Shown: positions 42,034 to 51,445 of the stretch, one piece after another
Layout of the letters: every line of letters starts with the position of its first letter
Numbering within the stretch: the stretch's first letter is position 1
DNA from: Rhodoglobus sp.
GTDB taxonomy: Bacteria > Actinomycetota > Actinomycetes > Actinomycetales > Microbacteriaceae
Direction of reading: 5' to 3'
DNA length: 64,000 nt
Assembly (NCBI GenBank): GCA_025463605.1
Contig: JAODAV010000015.1
Span: forward strand, 108,311-172,310
Made by a program: the position numbers and the translations under genes
The notes under the pieces: generated by a model
Databases searched by the model: none
What the model was told of the DNA's origin: nothing
The model's input: the letters and a program-made list of their open reading frames with translations, nothing else

Positions 42034-43072
42034 CGAGACCCCAGAGACACCGGCGGACGGCCACGAGAACCGGGTCGACCTCGAAGTGGACGGCGTGGCG
42101 ATGGTGAGGCTCCTCGGCCCGCAAGACCGCCTGCTCTCCACGATAGAGAAGCAGTACCCCCTCGTCGACGTTCTCGTGCGTGGTAATCACATTTCGCTCA
42201 GCGGTGACCCCGCCCAGGTCAATGCGGCCCGTGAACTGGTCGAAGAACTCGTGCTCATGGTGCGCAACGGTCACGACCTCGGTCCCGTGGAGGTGTCGTC
42301 GTCCGCGCGCATCCTCGATTCCAAGTCGGGCAGCCCCGCCGAGCTGCTGAGCCAGGCGATCCTCACCGCCCGCGGCAGGAGCATCCGGCCCAAGACGCTC
42401 GGCCAGAAGGAGTACGTCGACGCCATCGATCGCAACACGATCGTGTTCAGCATCGGTCCCGCGGGCACCGGCAAGACCTACCTCGCGATGGCGAAAGCCG
42501 TGCAGGCCCTGCAACGCAAGGAGGTCGAGCGCATCATCCTGAGCCGCCCGGCGATCGAGGCAGGGGAGCGGCTCGGGTTTCTGCCGGGAACGCTCACCGA
42601 CAAGATCGACCCGTACCTGCGCCCGCTCTACGACGCACTCAACGAGATGATGGATCCCGATTTGGTGCCCAAGCTGCTGGCGAGCGGCACGGTCGAGGTG
42701 GCGCCACTGGCCTACATGCGCGGCCGCACGCTCAACAACGCGTTCGTCGTGCTCGACGAAGCGCAGAACACGAGCCCCGAGCAGATGAAGATGTTCCTCA
42801 CCCGGCTGGGCTTCGGCTCGAAGATGGTCATCACCGGTGACATCACTCAGGTGGACCTCCCGGAGGGGGCGTCCGGACTCAAGCTCGTGACGCGCGTGCT
42901 CGACGGCATCGACGACATCCACTTCTCGCGCCTCACGAGCGCCGATGTCGTGCGTCACTCGCTCGTCGGACAGATCGTGGATGCCTACACCAAGTACGAC
43001 GCGCAGCGTCAGCTCGACAAGTTCGAGCGCCATGACAACCCCCGCAAGCGCGATCGCCGGTTCGGGCGATGA
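42026..43072 (+). CDS. phoH: PhoH-like ATPase
   Basis: A 348-residue PhoH-family P-loop protein. A short KH-like N-terminal domain precedes GPAGTGKTYLAMA (Walker A) and NAFVVLDEAQNT (Walker B). Family members associate with YbeY and RNA metabolism. TTG 42026 overlaps the HIT stop and has AAGG five bases upstream. The C-terminus is basic (RKRDRRFGR). ybeY begins 13 bp on. Confidence 0.93.
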   Translation: MPSETPETPADGHENRVDLEVDGVAMVRLLGPQDRLLSTIEKQYPLVDVLVRGNHISLSGDPAQVNAARELVEELVLMVRNGHDLGPVEVSSSARILDSKSGSPAELLSQAILTARGRSIRPKTLGQKEYVDAIDRNTIVFSIGPAGTGKTYLAMAKAVQALQRKEVERIILSRPAIEAGERLGFLPGTLTDKIDPYLRPLYDALNEMMDPDLVPKLLASGTVEVAPLAYMRGRTLNNAFVVLDEAQNTSPEQMKMFLTRLGFGSKMVITGDITQVDLPEGASGLKLVTRVLDGIDDIHFSRLTSADVVRHSLVGQIVDAYTKYDAQRQLDKFERHDNPRKRDRRFGR

Positions 43073-43085
43073 CGGGACACATCAG

Positions 43086-43547
43086 GTGAGCATCGAGATC
43101 AACAACGAGTCGGGGGTCGACGTCGACGAGACGGCCATCCAGCGCCTCGCCGTCTACGCGCTCGACCAGTTGCACGTGCACCCTGACGCGGAGCTCGCGA
43201 TCGTCTTCGTCGACGAGGCGGCGATGGAGCAATTGCACGTGCAGTGGATGGACGAGCCCGGCCCGACCGACGTGCTGAGCTTTCCGATGGATGAGCTGCG
43301 GCCGGGCAGCGAAGACAACATGACGCCCGCGGGACTGCTCGGAGATATCGTCGTGTGCCCGCAAGTGGCGATCGCGCAGGCCGAGGCGGCGGGTCATTCC
43401 CCGCTCGAGGAGATGCTGCTGCTGACCACCCACGGCATACTGCATCTTCTCGGCTTCGACCACGCGGAGCCCGAGGAGGAGAAGGAGATGTTCGGCATCC
43501 AGCGCGACATCCTCATCGGCTTCGCGCTCGACGAGCGAAAACGGTAG
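43086..43547 (+). CDS. ybeY: Endoribonuclease YbeY
   Basis: A 153-residue metal-dependent RNase used in 16S rRNA 3'-end maturation and ribosome quality control. HGILHLLGFDH supplies the three zinc-binding His residues; PTDVLSFPMDE is the other signature. GTG 43086 gives the expected N-terminus; the frame is open 47 codons upstream only because it lies antiphase within phoH. It is followed at 8 bp by the CNNM gene. Confidence 0.95.
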   Translation: MSIEINNESGVDVDETAIQRLAVYALDQLHVHPDAELAIVFVDEAAMEQLHVQWMDEPGPTDVLSFPMDELRPGSEDNMTPAGLLGDIVVCPQVAIAQAEAAGHSPLEEMLLLTTHGILHLLGFDHAEPEEEKEMFGIQRDILIGFALDERKR

Positions 43548-43555
43548 GGACCGCC

Positions 43556-44902
43556 ATGATCGGCGTCTTCATCAGCGTCGCCGTGCTGCTCGTCGTCTTC
43601 GGCGGCCTCCTCGCGGCGGCCGACTCGGCTCTCACGGTTCTGAGCCGCACCGATCTCGTCGAACTCGCGGTGATGAGCCGTTCGCGCAAGTCGCTGCTCG
43701 CGATCTCGCAGAACCCCGAGGCGCACATCAACGCGCTCAACTTCATGAGGATCGTGTCGGAGACGACAGCCGCGGTGCTCGTCACGCTCGCGTTCGCCTA
43801 CTCGATCGGCGAGTGGTGGATCACTCTCCTATTGAGTGCGCTCATCATGACCGCCGTCTCTTTCGTGCTCGTGGGCTCGAGTCCTCGCAGTGTCGGTCGC
43901 GTGAACGCACGAGCGGTGATGCGCTTCGCGGCTCCGATCGTTCGGGCGACGCGCGTCATCCTGGGTCCGATCGCGGACGCGCTCGTGGCCGTCGGCAATC
44001 GCGTGACTCCAGGCCGTCCTCGCACCGCCACGTTCTCGAGCGAAGCGCAGCTGTTGAGCATGGTCGATGAGGCGACCGAGCTCGATGTTCTCGAGGAGGA
44101 CGATCGCGAGCTCATCCACTCCATCTTCGAGTTCAACGACACTGTCGTGCGCGAGGTCATGATCCCGCGCACCGACATGATCACGATCGACGACGACGCG
44201 ACCATGGGCGCGGCGATGGGACTCTTCCTCAGCAAAGGCGTCTCCCGCATGCCCGTCGTGGGCAAGCACATCGACGAGGTCGTCGGCGTGCTCTACCTCA
44301 GGGACGTCGCCCGCGTCGTGTACGAGCAGACCCTCGACGCGGAGACCCTCAGTGCTGCGGAACTTGCCCGTGCTGCCCTGTTCGTTCCCGAATCCCAGAA
44401 GGCCGACAGCCTGCTGCGCCAGATGCAGCTCGAGTCCAATCACCTGGCGATGGTCGTCGACGAGTACGGCGGGATCGCGGGGCTCGTGACACTCGAAGAC
44501 CTCATCGAAGAGCTCGTGGGCGACATCTCGGACGAGTACGATCGCGCTTCAGCCGAGATCGAGGAGCTGGGCAACGGCCAGTACCGCGTTAGCGCGCGAC
44601 TGCCGATCGACGAGCTCGGCGACCTCTTCGGCATCGAGCTCGAGGATGACGAAGTCGATTCGGTCGGCGGCCTGCTGACCAAGGTGCTCGGCCGCCTTCC
44701 CGTCGCGGGCTCGACAGCGGAGTTCTCGGGACTCGTGCTCACGGCCGAGCGCACCGAGGGCCGGCGCAAGCGCTTGAGCACGGTGCTGGTCGAGCGTGAC
44801 CAGGCACTTCTCGATGCGCAAGCGGCCTTCCCGCCGAACGACAGGGCGAATGAACGGTCCTACGACCGGCTCAACGACACAGAGAACGGTAACGCGAGAT
44901 GA
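43556..44902 (+). CDS. CNNM/CorC-family transporter-associated protein (hemolysin family)
   Basis: A 448-residue protein with an N-terminal DUF21/CNNM membrane domain (about three or four helices, residues 1-130), a CBS pair (VMIPRTDMITID, LVTLEDLIEELVGDI) and a C-terminal CorC_HlyC domain. Homologues take part in magnesium or cobalt efflux. ATG 43556 is the natural start. Its stop overlaps era by four bases (ATGA). The C-terminal 30 residues are polar and disordered. Confidence 0.9.
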   Translation: MIGVFISVAVLLVVFGGLLAAADSALTVLSRTDLVELAVMSRSRKSLLAISQNPEAHINALNFMRIVSETTAAVLVTLAFAYSIGEWWITLLLSALIMTAVSFVLVGSSPRSVGRVNARAVMRFAAPIVRATRVILGPIADALVAVGNRVTPGRPRTATFSSEAQLLSMVDEATELDVLEEDDRELIHSIFEFNDTVVREVMIPRTDMITIDDDATMGAAMGLFLSKGVSRMPVVGKHIDEVVGVLYLRDVARVVYEQTLDAETLSAAELARAALFVPESQKADSLLRQMQLESNHLAMVVDEYGGIAGLVTLEDLIEELVGDISDEYDRASAEIEELGNGQYRVSARLPIDELGDLFGIELEDDEVDSVGGLLTKVLGRLPVAGSTAEFSGLVLTAERTEGRRKRLSTVLVERDQALLDAQAAFPPNDRANERSYDRLNDTENGNAR

Positions 44903-45798
44903 CATCCGAGCAGAATTTCCGAGCGGGTTTCGTGTCGTTCGTCGGCCGGCCCAACGTGGGCAAGTCCACGCTCACCAATGCCCTGGTGGGCGAGAAGGTC
45001 GCGATAACCTCGTCCAAGCCCCAGACGACGCGCCGCGCCATCCGTGGCATCGTCCATGCTCCCGGCGGCCAGCTCATCATCGTCGACACCCCGGGCATGC
45101 ACCGCCCGCGCACGCTGCTGGGGGAGCGACTCAACACGATCGTGCAGGACACCCTCGGGGAGGTCGACGTGATCGGACTGTGCATCCCTGCCAACGAGAA
45201 GATCGGCCCGGGCGACCGTTACATCACCGAGCAACTCGACTCGTTCCCGAGGGCGAAGAAGGTCGCGATCGTCACCAAGATCGACGCGTCGACCCGGCCC
45301 GGCGTCGCGGAGCAACTGCAGGCGGTGAGCGACCTGCGGGCGTGGGATGCGATCATCCCGATCAGCTCCTTCGACAAGGTGCAGCTCGACATCCTTACGA
45401 CCGAACTCGTCAAGCTCATGCCCGTGTCCGAGGCGCTCTATCCCGAGGACGCGGTCACCGACGAGTCGACCGAGGCGCGCGTGAGCGAGCTCATCCGTGA
45501 GGCCGTCCTCGAGGGTGTCACCGACGAGCTTCCCCATTCGATTGCGGTGACGATCGACGACATGATCGAGCGGGAGGACAAGAACCTACTCGAGGTCTAC
45601 GCGAACCTGTTCGTGGAGCGGGACAGCCAGAAGGGCATCATCATCGGCCATCAGGGCCAGCGGCTCCAGGAGGTCGGTGCTCGGGCACGGGTCGAGATCG
45701 AGAAGCTGCTCGGCCGCCAGGTGTTCCTGTCGTTGCGCGTGAAGGTCGCCAAGGAGTGGCAGCGCGACGCCAAGCAGCTGGGGCGACTGGGGTTCTAG
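44899..45798 (+). CDS. era: GTPase Era
   Basis: A 299-residue GTPase for 30S subunit assembly. GRPNVGKSTL, DTPG and TKID are the G-motifs; the C-terminal KH domain binds the 16S 3' end and contains QKGIIIGHQGQRLQEVG. ATGA overlap links it to the CNNM gene. Convergent with the NUDIX gene, 12 bp apart. Confidence 0.97.
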   Translation: MTSEQNFRAGFVSFVGRPNVGKSTLTNALVGEKVAITSSKPQTTRRAIRGIVHAPGGQLIIVDTPGMHRPRTLLGERLNTIVQDTLGEVDVIGLCIPANEKIGPGDRYITEQLDSFPRAKKVAIVTKIDASTRPGVAEQLQAVSDLRAWDAIIPISSFDKVQLDILTTELVKLMPVSEALYPEDAVTDESTEARVSELIREAVLEGVTDELPHSIAVTIDDMIEREDKNLLEVYANLFVERDSQKGIIIGHQGQRLQEVGARARVEIEKLLGRQVFLSLRVKVAKEWQRDAKQLGRLGF

Positions 45799-45810
45799 GG
45801 CGCTGATCGA

Positions 45811-46539
45811 TTACGGCTGCTGCCGCAGCAGGTGCTCGGTGACGCCGTATCCCGCTTCCGCCGGGATCCGCACGCCGACTCCGCCAGCGAATCGCTCACG
45901 CACCGGTAGCACCGTGAACCGCGGTCGTGCCGCCGCCGCGGCGATCGCATGCTCGACCGTGGGACTCTCGGCGAGGCGCAGCAGGTTGAGGTGAGTGGGC
46001 GGCATGAGGGCGACGTGCTCGTCTACGGCCTGCGTTGCGCCGATCCACTCGCACGCCACGAGCTCGCTGCCGTCCGCCGAAGCATCCTGGCCCTCCGGCG
46101 CCCGCACGAGGAAGAAACGCGTGTCGAAGCGCTTGGGTCTGGCCTCTGGCGTAATCCAGTGCGCGAAGTCGTAGAGGTCGTCGAGGGCGAGAGGATGCCC
46201 GCCCGCGCGCACGACGTCGATGAACGGTCTCGAGCGATCGGTGCCCGGCGGCGGGCCGCCGCACGCGACGAGGATGCCGGCTTCCTCCCACGTCTCGCGG
46301 ATGCCGGCGATGCGCACGGCTCTCTCGTCGCGATCGAGCGGAGTGCGCGAATTCGCCCAGTCCTTCCACACGGCGTCGTAGTCCTGCGCCTCGACGACGC
46401 CGCCGGGAAACACCTGCATCGACGGGAAAGTCGCCGCGGCGTGCCGCTCGAGCAGCAGCACTTCGGGCGGGTCTCCTCGCACGACGAGCAGCGACGCCGA
46501 CTTCCGCGGAGCGATCGGAGGATCAGACATGGACATCAT
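45811..46539 (-). CDS. NUDIX hydrolase (NUDT19-like, with an insertion in the Nudix box)
   Basis: A 242-residue pyrophosphohydrolase. The Nudix box is split: FPGGVVEAQDYD is followed by about 20 extra residues before RETWEEAGILV. This layout matches the NUDT19/RP2 group, whose members hydrolyse CoA and acyl-CoA. ATG 46539 has CATACT seven bases upstream; ATG 46530 and 46536 are alternatives. The role here is inferred from the box layout only. Confidence 0.8.
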   Translation of the reverse strand: MMSMSDPPIAPRKSASLLVVRGDPPEVLLLERHAAATFPSMQVFPGGVVEAQDYDAVWKDWANSRTPLDRDERAVRIAGIRETWEEAGILVACGGPPPGTDRSRPFIDVVRAGGHPLALDDLYDFAHWITPEARPKRFDTRFFLVRAPEGQDASADGSELVACEWIGATQAVDEHVALMPPTHLNLLRLAESPTVEHAIAAAAARPRFTVLPVRERFAGGVGVRIPAEAGYGVTEHLLRQQP

Positions 46540-46642
46540 CGCTTCGAGTATGCAACGCGAGCGACCGCATGGGTACGTACATCGCAAGGATGATTCCGCT
46601 GTCGCACGAATGACTTCCCGGTGATTCGAGCCGCCGAGCCCG

Positions 46643-46648
46643 TACCGT
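46643..46648 (+). promoter_or_regulatory. Leaderless-type -10 box
   Basis: TACCGT is followed by seven bases and ATG 46656 of the sensor kinase. Confidence 0.45.
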
Positions 46649-46655
46649 TGAACCT

Positions 46656-47822
46656 ATGTTCCGCCGTCTCAGCCCCGTCCAGCTCGCTGTGGACGTCTCG
46701 ATCGCCGTCGTGTGCCTGCTTGTGCGCACCGCGATCGGCTACGACGGTCTCGCGATGTGGGTCGTGGTCTTCCTCATGGCGTCGGCCCTCGCGATCCGCA
46801 GGCTGAGCCCGGCTGTCGCCCTCGGCGTAGCGTGGGCCGGGGTTTTCGTGCAACTCGTCGCGCTCCTCAACCCCGACGCGTCCAACCTCGCGATCCTCGC
46901 CGTGCTCTATACGACATCCCGCTACGGCGGCACGACGACGAAGTGGCTCGGGCTCGCCTCCGCGGGCGTCGGTTCGGTACTCGCGGCGGCCTACATGCTC
47001 GCGAAGGGTTTCTTCGTCACCGGGTTTCTCTTCTCCCCGACGAGCCCCGGCGAGGTAGTCAAACTCACGCAGTACTTCGTGGCGGGGCTCTTCGCCGCGC
47101 TCGCGGTGCTGGGGCTGTCGTGGACGCTCGGCCTGCTCGCCAAGACCTGGGCCACCGCCCGGCAAAGCCGACGTGACCAGGTCCGCGCCGAGCGGGCCGT
47201 CGTGGTGGAGCAGGAGCGCAACCGCATCGCGCGCGACATGCACGATGTCGTGGCGCACTCGCTCGCCGTCGTGATCGCCCAGGCCGACGGTGCGAAGTAC
47301 GCGAGAGCGAACGACCCCGAGGCTGTGGGCGAAGCCCTCACCACGATCTCGACGACCGCGCGAGAGGCTCTCGCCGACGTGCGCCTGCTGCTCGGCCAGT
47401 TGCGCCACAACCAGGAGGCGGGACCCCAGCCCGTGCTCGCCGACCTGACCCGCTTGTTCGACCAGCTGCGCGCATCCGGGCTCATCGTCATGGTCGAGAC
47501 CTCGGGCAGGCCGGCGACGCTCCCGTCGAGCCGGCAGCTCGCCGTCTATCGCATCGTGCAGGAAGCGCTGACGAATGCCCTCCGGCACGGCGATACCGCC
47601 CAGCCCGCGGTCGTGCGGCTCGATTGGGGCGAGGATGCCGTCGAGCTGACCGTCTCGAACGCGCTCGCCGCGCCGGCGGCGCTGCCCGAGCATTCGGGTC
47701 ACGGCATTGCCGGCATGCGAGAGCGCGCGTTGCTCGTGGGCGGAACGTTCACCGCCGAGGCCGCCGACGGTCTCTTCATCGTGCGCGCGGTAGTTCCGGT
47801 GCTCGAGGATGTACTCGCGTGA
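46656..47822 (+). CDS. Sensor histidine kinase, NarL/LuxR-partner type (HisKA_3)
   Basis: A 388-residue membrane kinase. Four or five hydrophobic segments in the first 150 residues form a small sensor with little extracytoplasmic loop. RIARDMHDVVAHSLAVV has the phospho-acceptor His196, and the HATPase_c domain contains IVQEALTNALRHG and GHGIAGMRERALLVGG. Such intramembrane sensors usually detect cell-envelope stress, often with an ABC exporter. GTGA overlap couples it to the response regulator. Confidence 0.92.
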   Translation: MFRRLSPVQLAVDVSIAVVCLLVRTAIGYDGLAMWVVVFLMASALAIRRLSPAVALGVAWAGVFVQLVALLNPDASNLAILAVLYTTSRYGGTTTKWLGLASAGVGSVLAAAYMLAKGFFVTGFLFSPTSPGEVVKLTQYFVAGLFAALAVLGLSWTLGLLAKTWATARQSRRDQVRAERAVVVEQERNRIARDMHDVVAHSLAVVIAQADGAKYARANDPEAVGEALTTISTTAREALADVRLLLGQLRHNQEAGPQPVLADLTRLFDQLRASGLIVMVETSGRPATLPSSRQLAVYRIVQEALTNALRHGDTAQPAVVRLDWGEDAVELTVSNALAAPAALPEHSGHGIAGMRERALLVGGTFTAEAADGLFIVRAVVPVLEDVLA

Positions 47823-48475
47823 AGCGCATCCGGGTCGCCCTCGTCGACGACCAGGCGCTGTTCCGCGCGGGCATCAGGATGCTCGTCTCCTCCCAGCCCG
47901 ACCTCGAGTTCGCCGGGGAGGCCGGCGACGGGCTCGAAGGCATCGCGATGACGGCCAGGACGAGACCTGACGTGATCCTCATGGACATTCGCATGCCCGT
48001 CATGGACGGCATCGAATCGACGCGTGCGATCCTGTCCGCCGCGGCTGAGCGCAGCACGACCCCGCCGCGCATCATCGTGCTCACGACGTTCGACCTCGAC
48101 GAGGCGGCGGCGCGCGCCATCCGGGGTGGGGCGAGCGGGTTCGTGCTCAAGGATGCCGATCCCGAGTTCCTGCTCGCGGCGATCCGCACGGTGCACGCCG
48201 GGTCGGCGGTCATCGCGGCCTCGGCCACGAGGGAGCTGTTCGAGCACTTCGGGGTGCTCGCGGTGCCAGAGCCCCCAGAGTTCGCGGAGCTCACCGCTCG
48301 CGAGAAGGAGATCTTCCTCCTCGCCGCTCGCGGCCTCAGCAATGCCGAGATCGCCAAGGCCGAGTTTCTGAGCGAAGCAACCGTCAAGACGCACATCAGC
48401 CGCGTGCTCGGCAAGCTCGGCCTGCGCGATCGCGTCCAGCTCGTGGTGTTCGCGTACGAGCACCGCCTCGCCTGA
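47819..48475 (+). CDS. Response regulator, NarL family
   Basis: A 218-residue regulator. The receiver domain has Asp56 in VILMDIRMP, acidic residues in LVDDQ, and the conserved Lys in FVLKDAD. The LuxR-type helix-turn-helix is LTAREKEIFLLAARGLSNAEIAKAEFLSEATVKTHISRVLGKL. It probably activates the ABC exporter genes 73 bp downstream, before which a palindrome lies. Confidence 0.94.
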   Translation: MKRIRVALVDDQALFRAGIRMLVSSQPDLEFAGEAGDGLEGIAMTARTRPDVILMDIRMPVMDGIESTRAILSAAAERSTTPPRIIVLTTFDLDEAAARAIRGGASGFVLKDADPEFLLAAIRTVHAGSAVIAASATRELFEHFGVLAVPEPPEFAELTAREKEIFLLAARGLSNAEIAKAEFLSEATVKTHISRVLGKLGLRDRVQLVVFAYEHRLA

Positions 48476-48488
48476 TCATCCTTGCGAT

Positions 48489-48503
48489 GTAGCGCGTCGC
48501 TAC
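48489..48503. promoter_or_regulatory. Palindrome between response regulator and ABC operon
   Basis: GTAGCG-CGT-CGCTAC is a perfect 6-3-6 inverted repeat centred about 53 bp before the predicted transcription start at 48549, a usual distance for NarL-type activator sites. Confidence 0.5.
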
Positions 48504-48513
48504 GTGCGGCCGA

Positions 48514-48542
48514 TTCGCCGCGCATCCGGCGATTCGTAGCCT
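48514..48542 (+). promoter_or_regulatory. Promoter of the ABC exporter genes
   Basis: TTCGCC (48514-48519), 17 bp and TAGCCT (48537-48542), then six bases and ATG 48549. The weak -35 fits a promoter that needs an activator. Confidence 0.45.
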
Positions 48543-48548
48543 GTGAGC

Positions 48549-49306
<758 letters not shown>

Positions 49307-49310
<4 letters not shown>

Positions 49311-50707
49311 GGCGCTTCGGCGTGCGGGAGCATGCGCCGAGCATCCTCGTCGCATCACTCAGCAGCGCCTTCGGCGTCTCGCTCTTGCAGGTGACCGGCA
49401 ACCTGGCGATTCTGCTGTCGCAGGATGACGTGACCGGCTCGAGCGCGACCGTCGCCCTCATGCTCGGCCTCGTCGCGATCGTCTTCATCGTCATCGCGAC
49501 CTACGTCGGCGCGATCGTCACCGCCAACACGTTCGCGACGATCATCGCGGGTCGCACTCGAACGATCGCGCTCATGCGCCTCGTCGGCGCTACGGCCGCG
49601 AGTCAGCGCCGCGCGGTCGCATCTGAGGGACTCCTCGTCGGCGTGATCGGAGCGGCTATCGGCACGGCGGTGGGCACGCTCGTCACATTCGCGCTCGTCT
49701 CGATTGCCGTAGCGGTCGACTTCATCCCCTCGCTCGCCTACAGCTACGTCGAGCCGAACGCGCTGCTGCCCATCGTCGCCATCGTGCTCACCACCTGGCT
49801 CGCGTCGTGGGTGGGATCGCGGCGGGTGCTCACGGTCTCTCCCATGCAGGCGACGGGCGCCGCGCAGGAGGCGAGCCTCGAGCAGGCGGCGGGTCACCGC
49901 GCGCGCAACGCTCTCGCGATCACTCTCTTCGTTGTCGGTATGGGGTTCCTGATACTGGGCGTGCTCGTGGGGCTCGTGCACCCTGCCGGCGTGCTCATCG
50001 GTGTCGTAGGCGGCATCTTCTCGTTCACGGGTCTCATCCTCGGCTCGCAGCTCATCATGCCCCCGGCGCTGCGCCTGGTCGGCCGGATGCTCGGCTCGAG
50101 TGCCCCGGCGCGACTCGCAGCCGAGAACGCGGTGCGGTACCCCGAGCGCAGCTCGCGCACGACGATCGGTCTCGTCATCGGCGTGACCCTCGTGACGATG
50201 TTCGCGGTAGCGGTCGCGAGCTTCCAGTTCATCATGACCCAAGCGCAATCGGCCGAACCGCAACTGTATGCCGGTACCGAGCAGATGCTGCTCGTGACGG
50301 TGGTGATCTTCTCGGTACTCATCGGCTTCAGCGCCCTCATCGCCGCGGTCGGCATGGTCAACAACCTCTCGCTCAGCGTGCTGCAGCGAACTCGCGAGCT
50401 CGGCCTCCTGCGCGCGCTCGGGTTTACGAGCAAGCAGCTGCGGGGAATGATCCGCGCGGAGGCGGCCCAGCTCACGGTGGCCTCGATCCTCGTCGGACTC
50501 GTGCTCGGAACGTTCTACGGATGGGCGGGCGCGCAGTCGCTGCTCGGCGGGATGTCCGGCGCGCCAGGGCTCATCCTGCCGGTCGTGCCGCTGTGGCTGC
50601 TGGCCGCGGTCGTCGTCGCCGCTGCCGTGCTCACGGTTGTGGCATCCGTCGCCCCCACGCGTCGCGCGACGCGAATCGCGCCGGTGGTTGCGCTCGCGGT
50701 CGACTAG
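49307..50707 (+). CDS. FtsX-like ABC permease
   Basis: A 466-residue permease with two FtsX domains in one chain, each with about four helices. RTRTIALMRLVGATAASQRRAV and RTRELGLLRALGFTSKQLRGM mark the two coupling regions. There is no large extracytoplasmic MacB core domain, so it does not resemble MacB pumps. With the preceding two-component system it forms an envelope-stress or antimicrobial-peptide-resistance type module; the inducer is unknown. It ends 2 bp from the convergent lipoprotein gene. Confidence 0.85.
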
Positions 50708-50709
50708 GT

Positions 50710-51327
50710 CTACTCGACGGGTCGCAGTGCGGGCCGGATGAGCACGACATCCGGTCCGTACGTGAGGTCTGCCCACTCCTGTACGGCGCCGCCGTCGAAC
50801 ACCACGGTCACGAAGAGGTAGCCGTTCTGCGGGGTCGAGGTCAGCACCTCGACGGGAGCCTCCTCGTGCACCACCTCCTGGATGGACAGCAGGTCGGCCT
50901 CGCTCGTCGATCCCGCGTTGCGCGGGTCGACGTATGGGTCCTCGACCGGCATGGGGTCGTAGAGGGCGAGCATGATCGTGTCCGTGACGGCGAGGCGCGT
51001 GCCGTCCCAGTCGCCCCACACCGCGTAGGTGCCCCACGTGACGCCGCTCGCGGACTCCTCGCCCTCGACGGCATTCCAGTCCCATCCGATGAGCTCGGGC
51101 CCGGAGCACTGCGGCGGGTAGGACTCCATGACCGCTCCCAGGCAGAACTGCGGGTCTTCGCCCTCGATCTGCAGAACGGTGCCCTGGCCCACCACGGCGG
51201 TCGGGGACGTGGGCTCCTGCGGCGCGTCGCCGGGCTCGGTGGTCGTGGATGCGCACCCGGTCACGGCTGTGACCGCGAGCGCGGCGAGCGCCATGACGAT
51301 GCTGTGTGTGCGGTGCTGCGAGGTCAT
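50710..51327 (-). CDS. Putative lipoprotein of unknown function
   Basis: A 205-residue exported lipoprotein with lipobox VTGC (Cys25) and an acidic, Pro/Thr-rich linker. The mature part contains GTVLQIEGEDPQFCLGAVMESYPPQCSGPELIGWDW, which resembles small actinobacterial lipoproteins with a paired-Cys loop. No enzyme motif is seen. GAGACT lies six bases before ATG 51327. Confidence 0.7.
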   Translation of the reverse strand: MTSQHRTHSIVMALAALAVTAVTGCASTTTEPGDAPQEPTSPTAVVGQGTVLQIEGEDPQFCLGAVMESYPPQCSGPELIGWDWNAVEGEESASGVTWGTYAVWGDWDGTRLAVTDTIMLALYDPMPVEDPYVDPRNAGSTSEADLLSIQEVVHEEAPVEVLTSTPQNGYLFVTVVFDGGAVQEWADLTYGPDVVLIRPALRPVE

Positions 51328-51400
51328 GGCTCAAGTCTCGCCAGCGGACCGCGGCAAGCGCCACCCAGCGTTTCCCGCGACTCGAACGTCTGGGAACGAC

Positions 51401-51432
51401 GAAAGCCCCGGGCGCGTGGGCCCGGGGCTTTC
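51401..51432. terminator. Strong terminator hairpin after the HtrA-like gene
   Basis: GAAAGCCCCGGG pairs perfectly with CCCGGGGCTTTC around an 8-base loop (12-bp stem), 14 bp beyond the HtrA-like stop codon. Confidence 0.85.
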
Positions 51433-51445
51433 GCTGGAGCGCTTG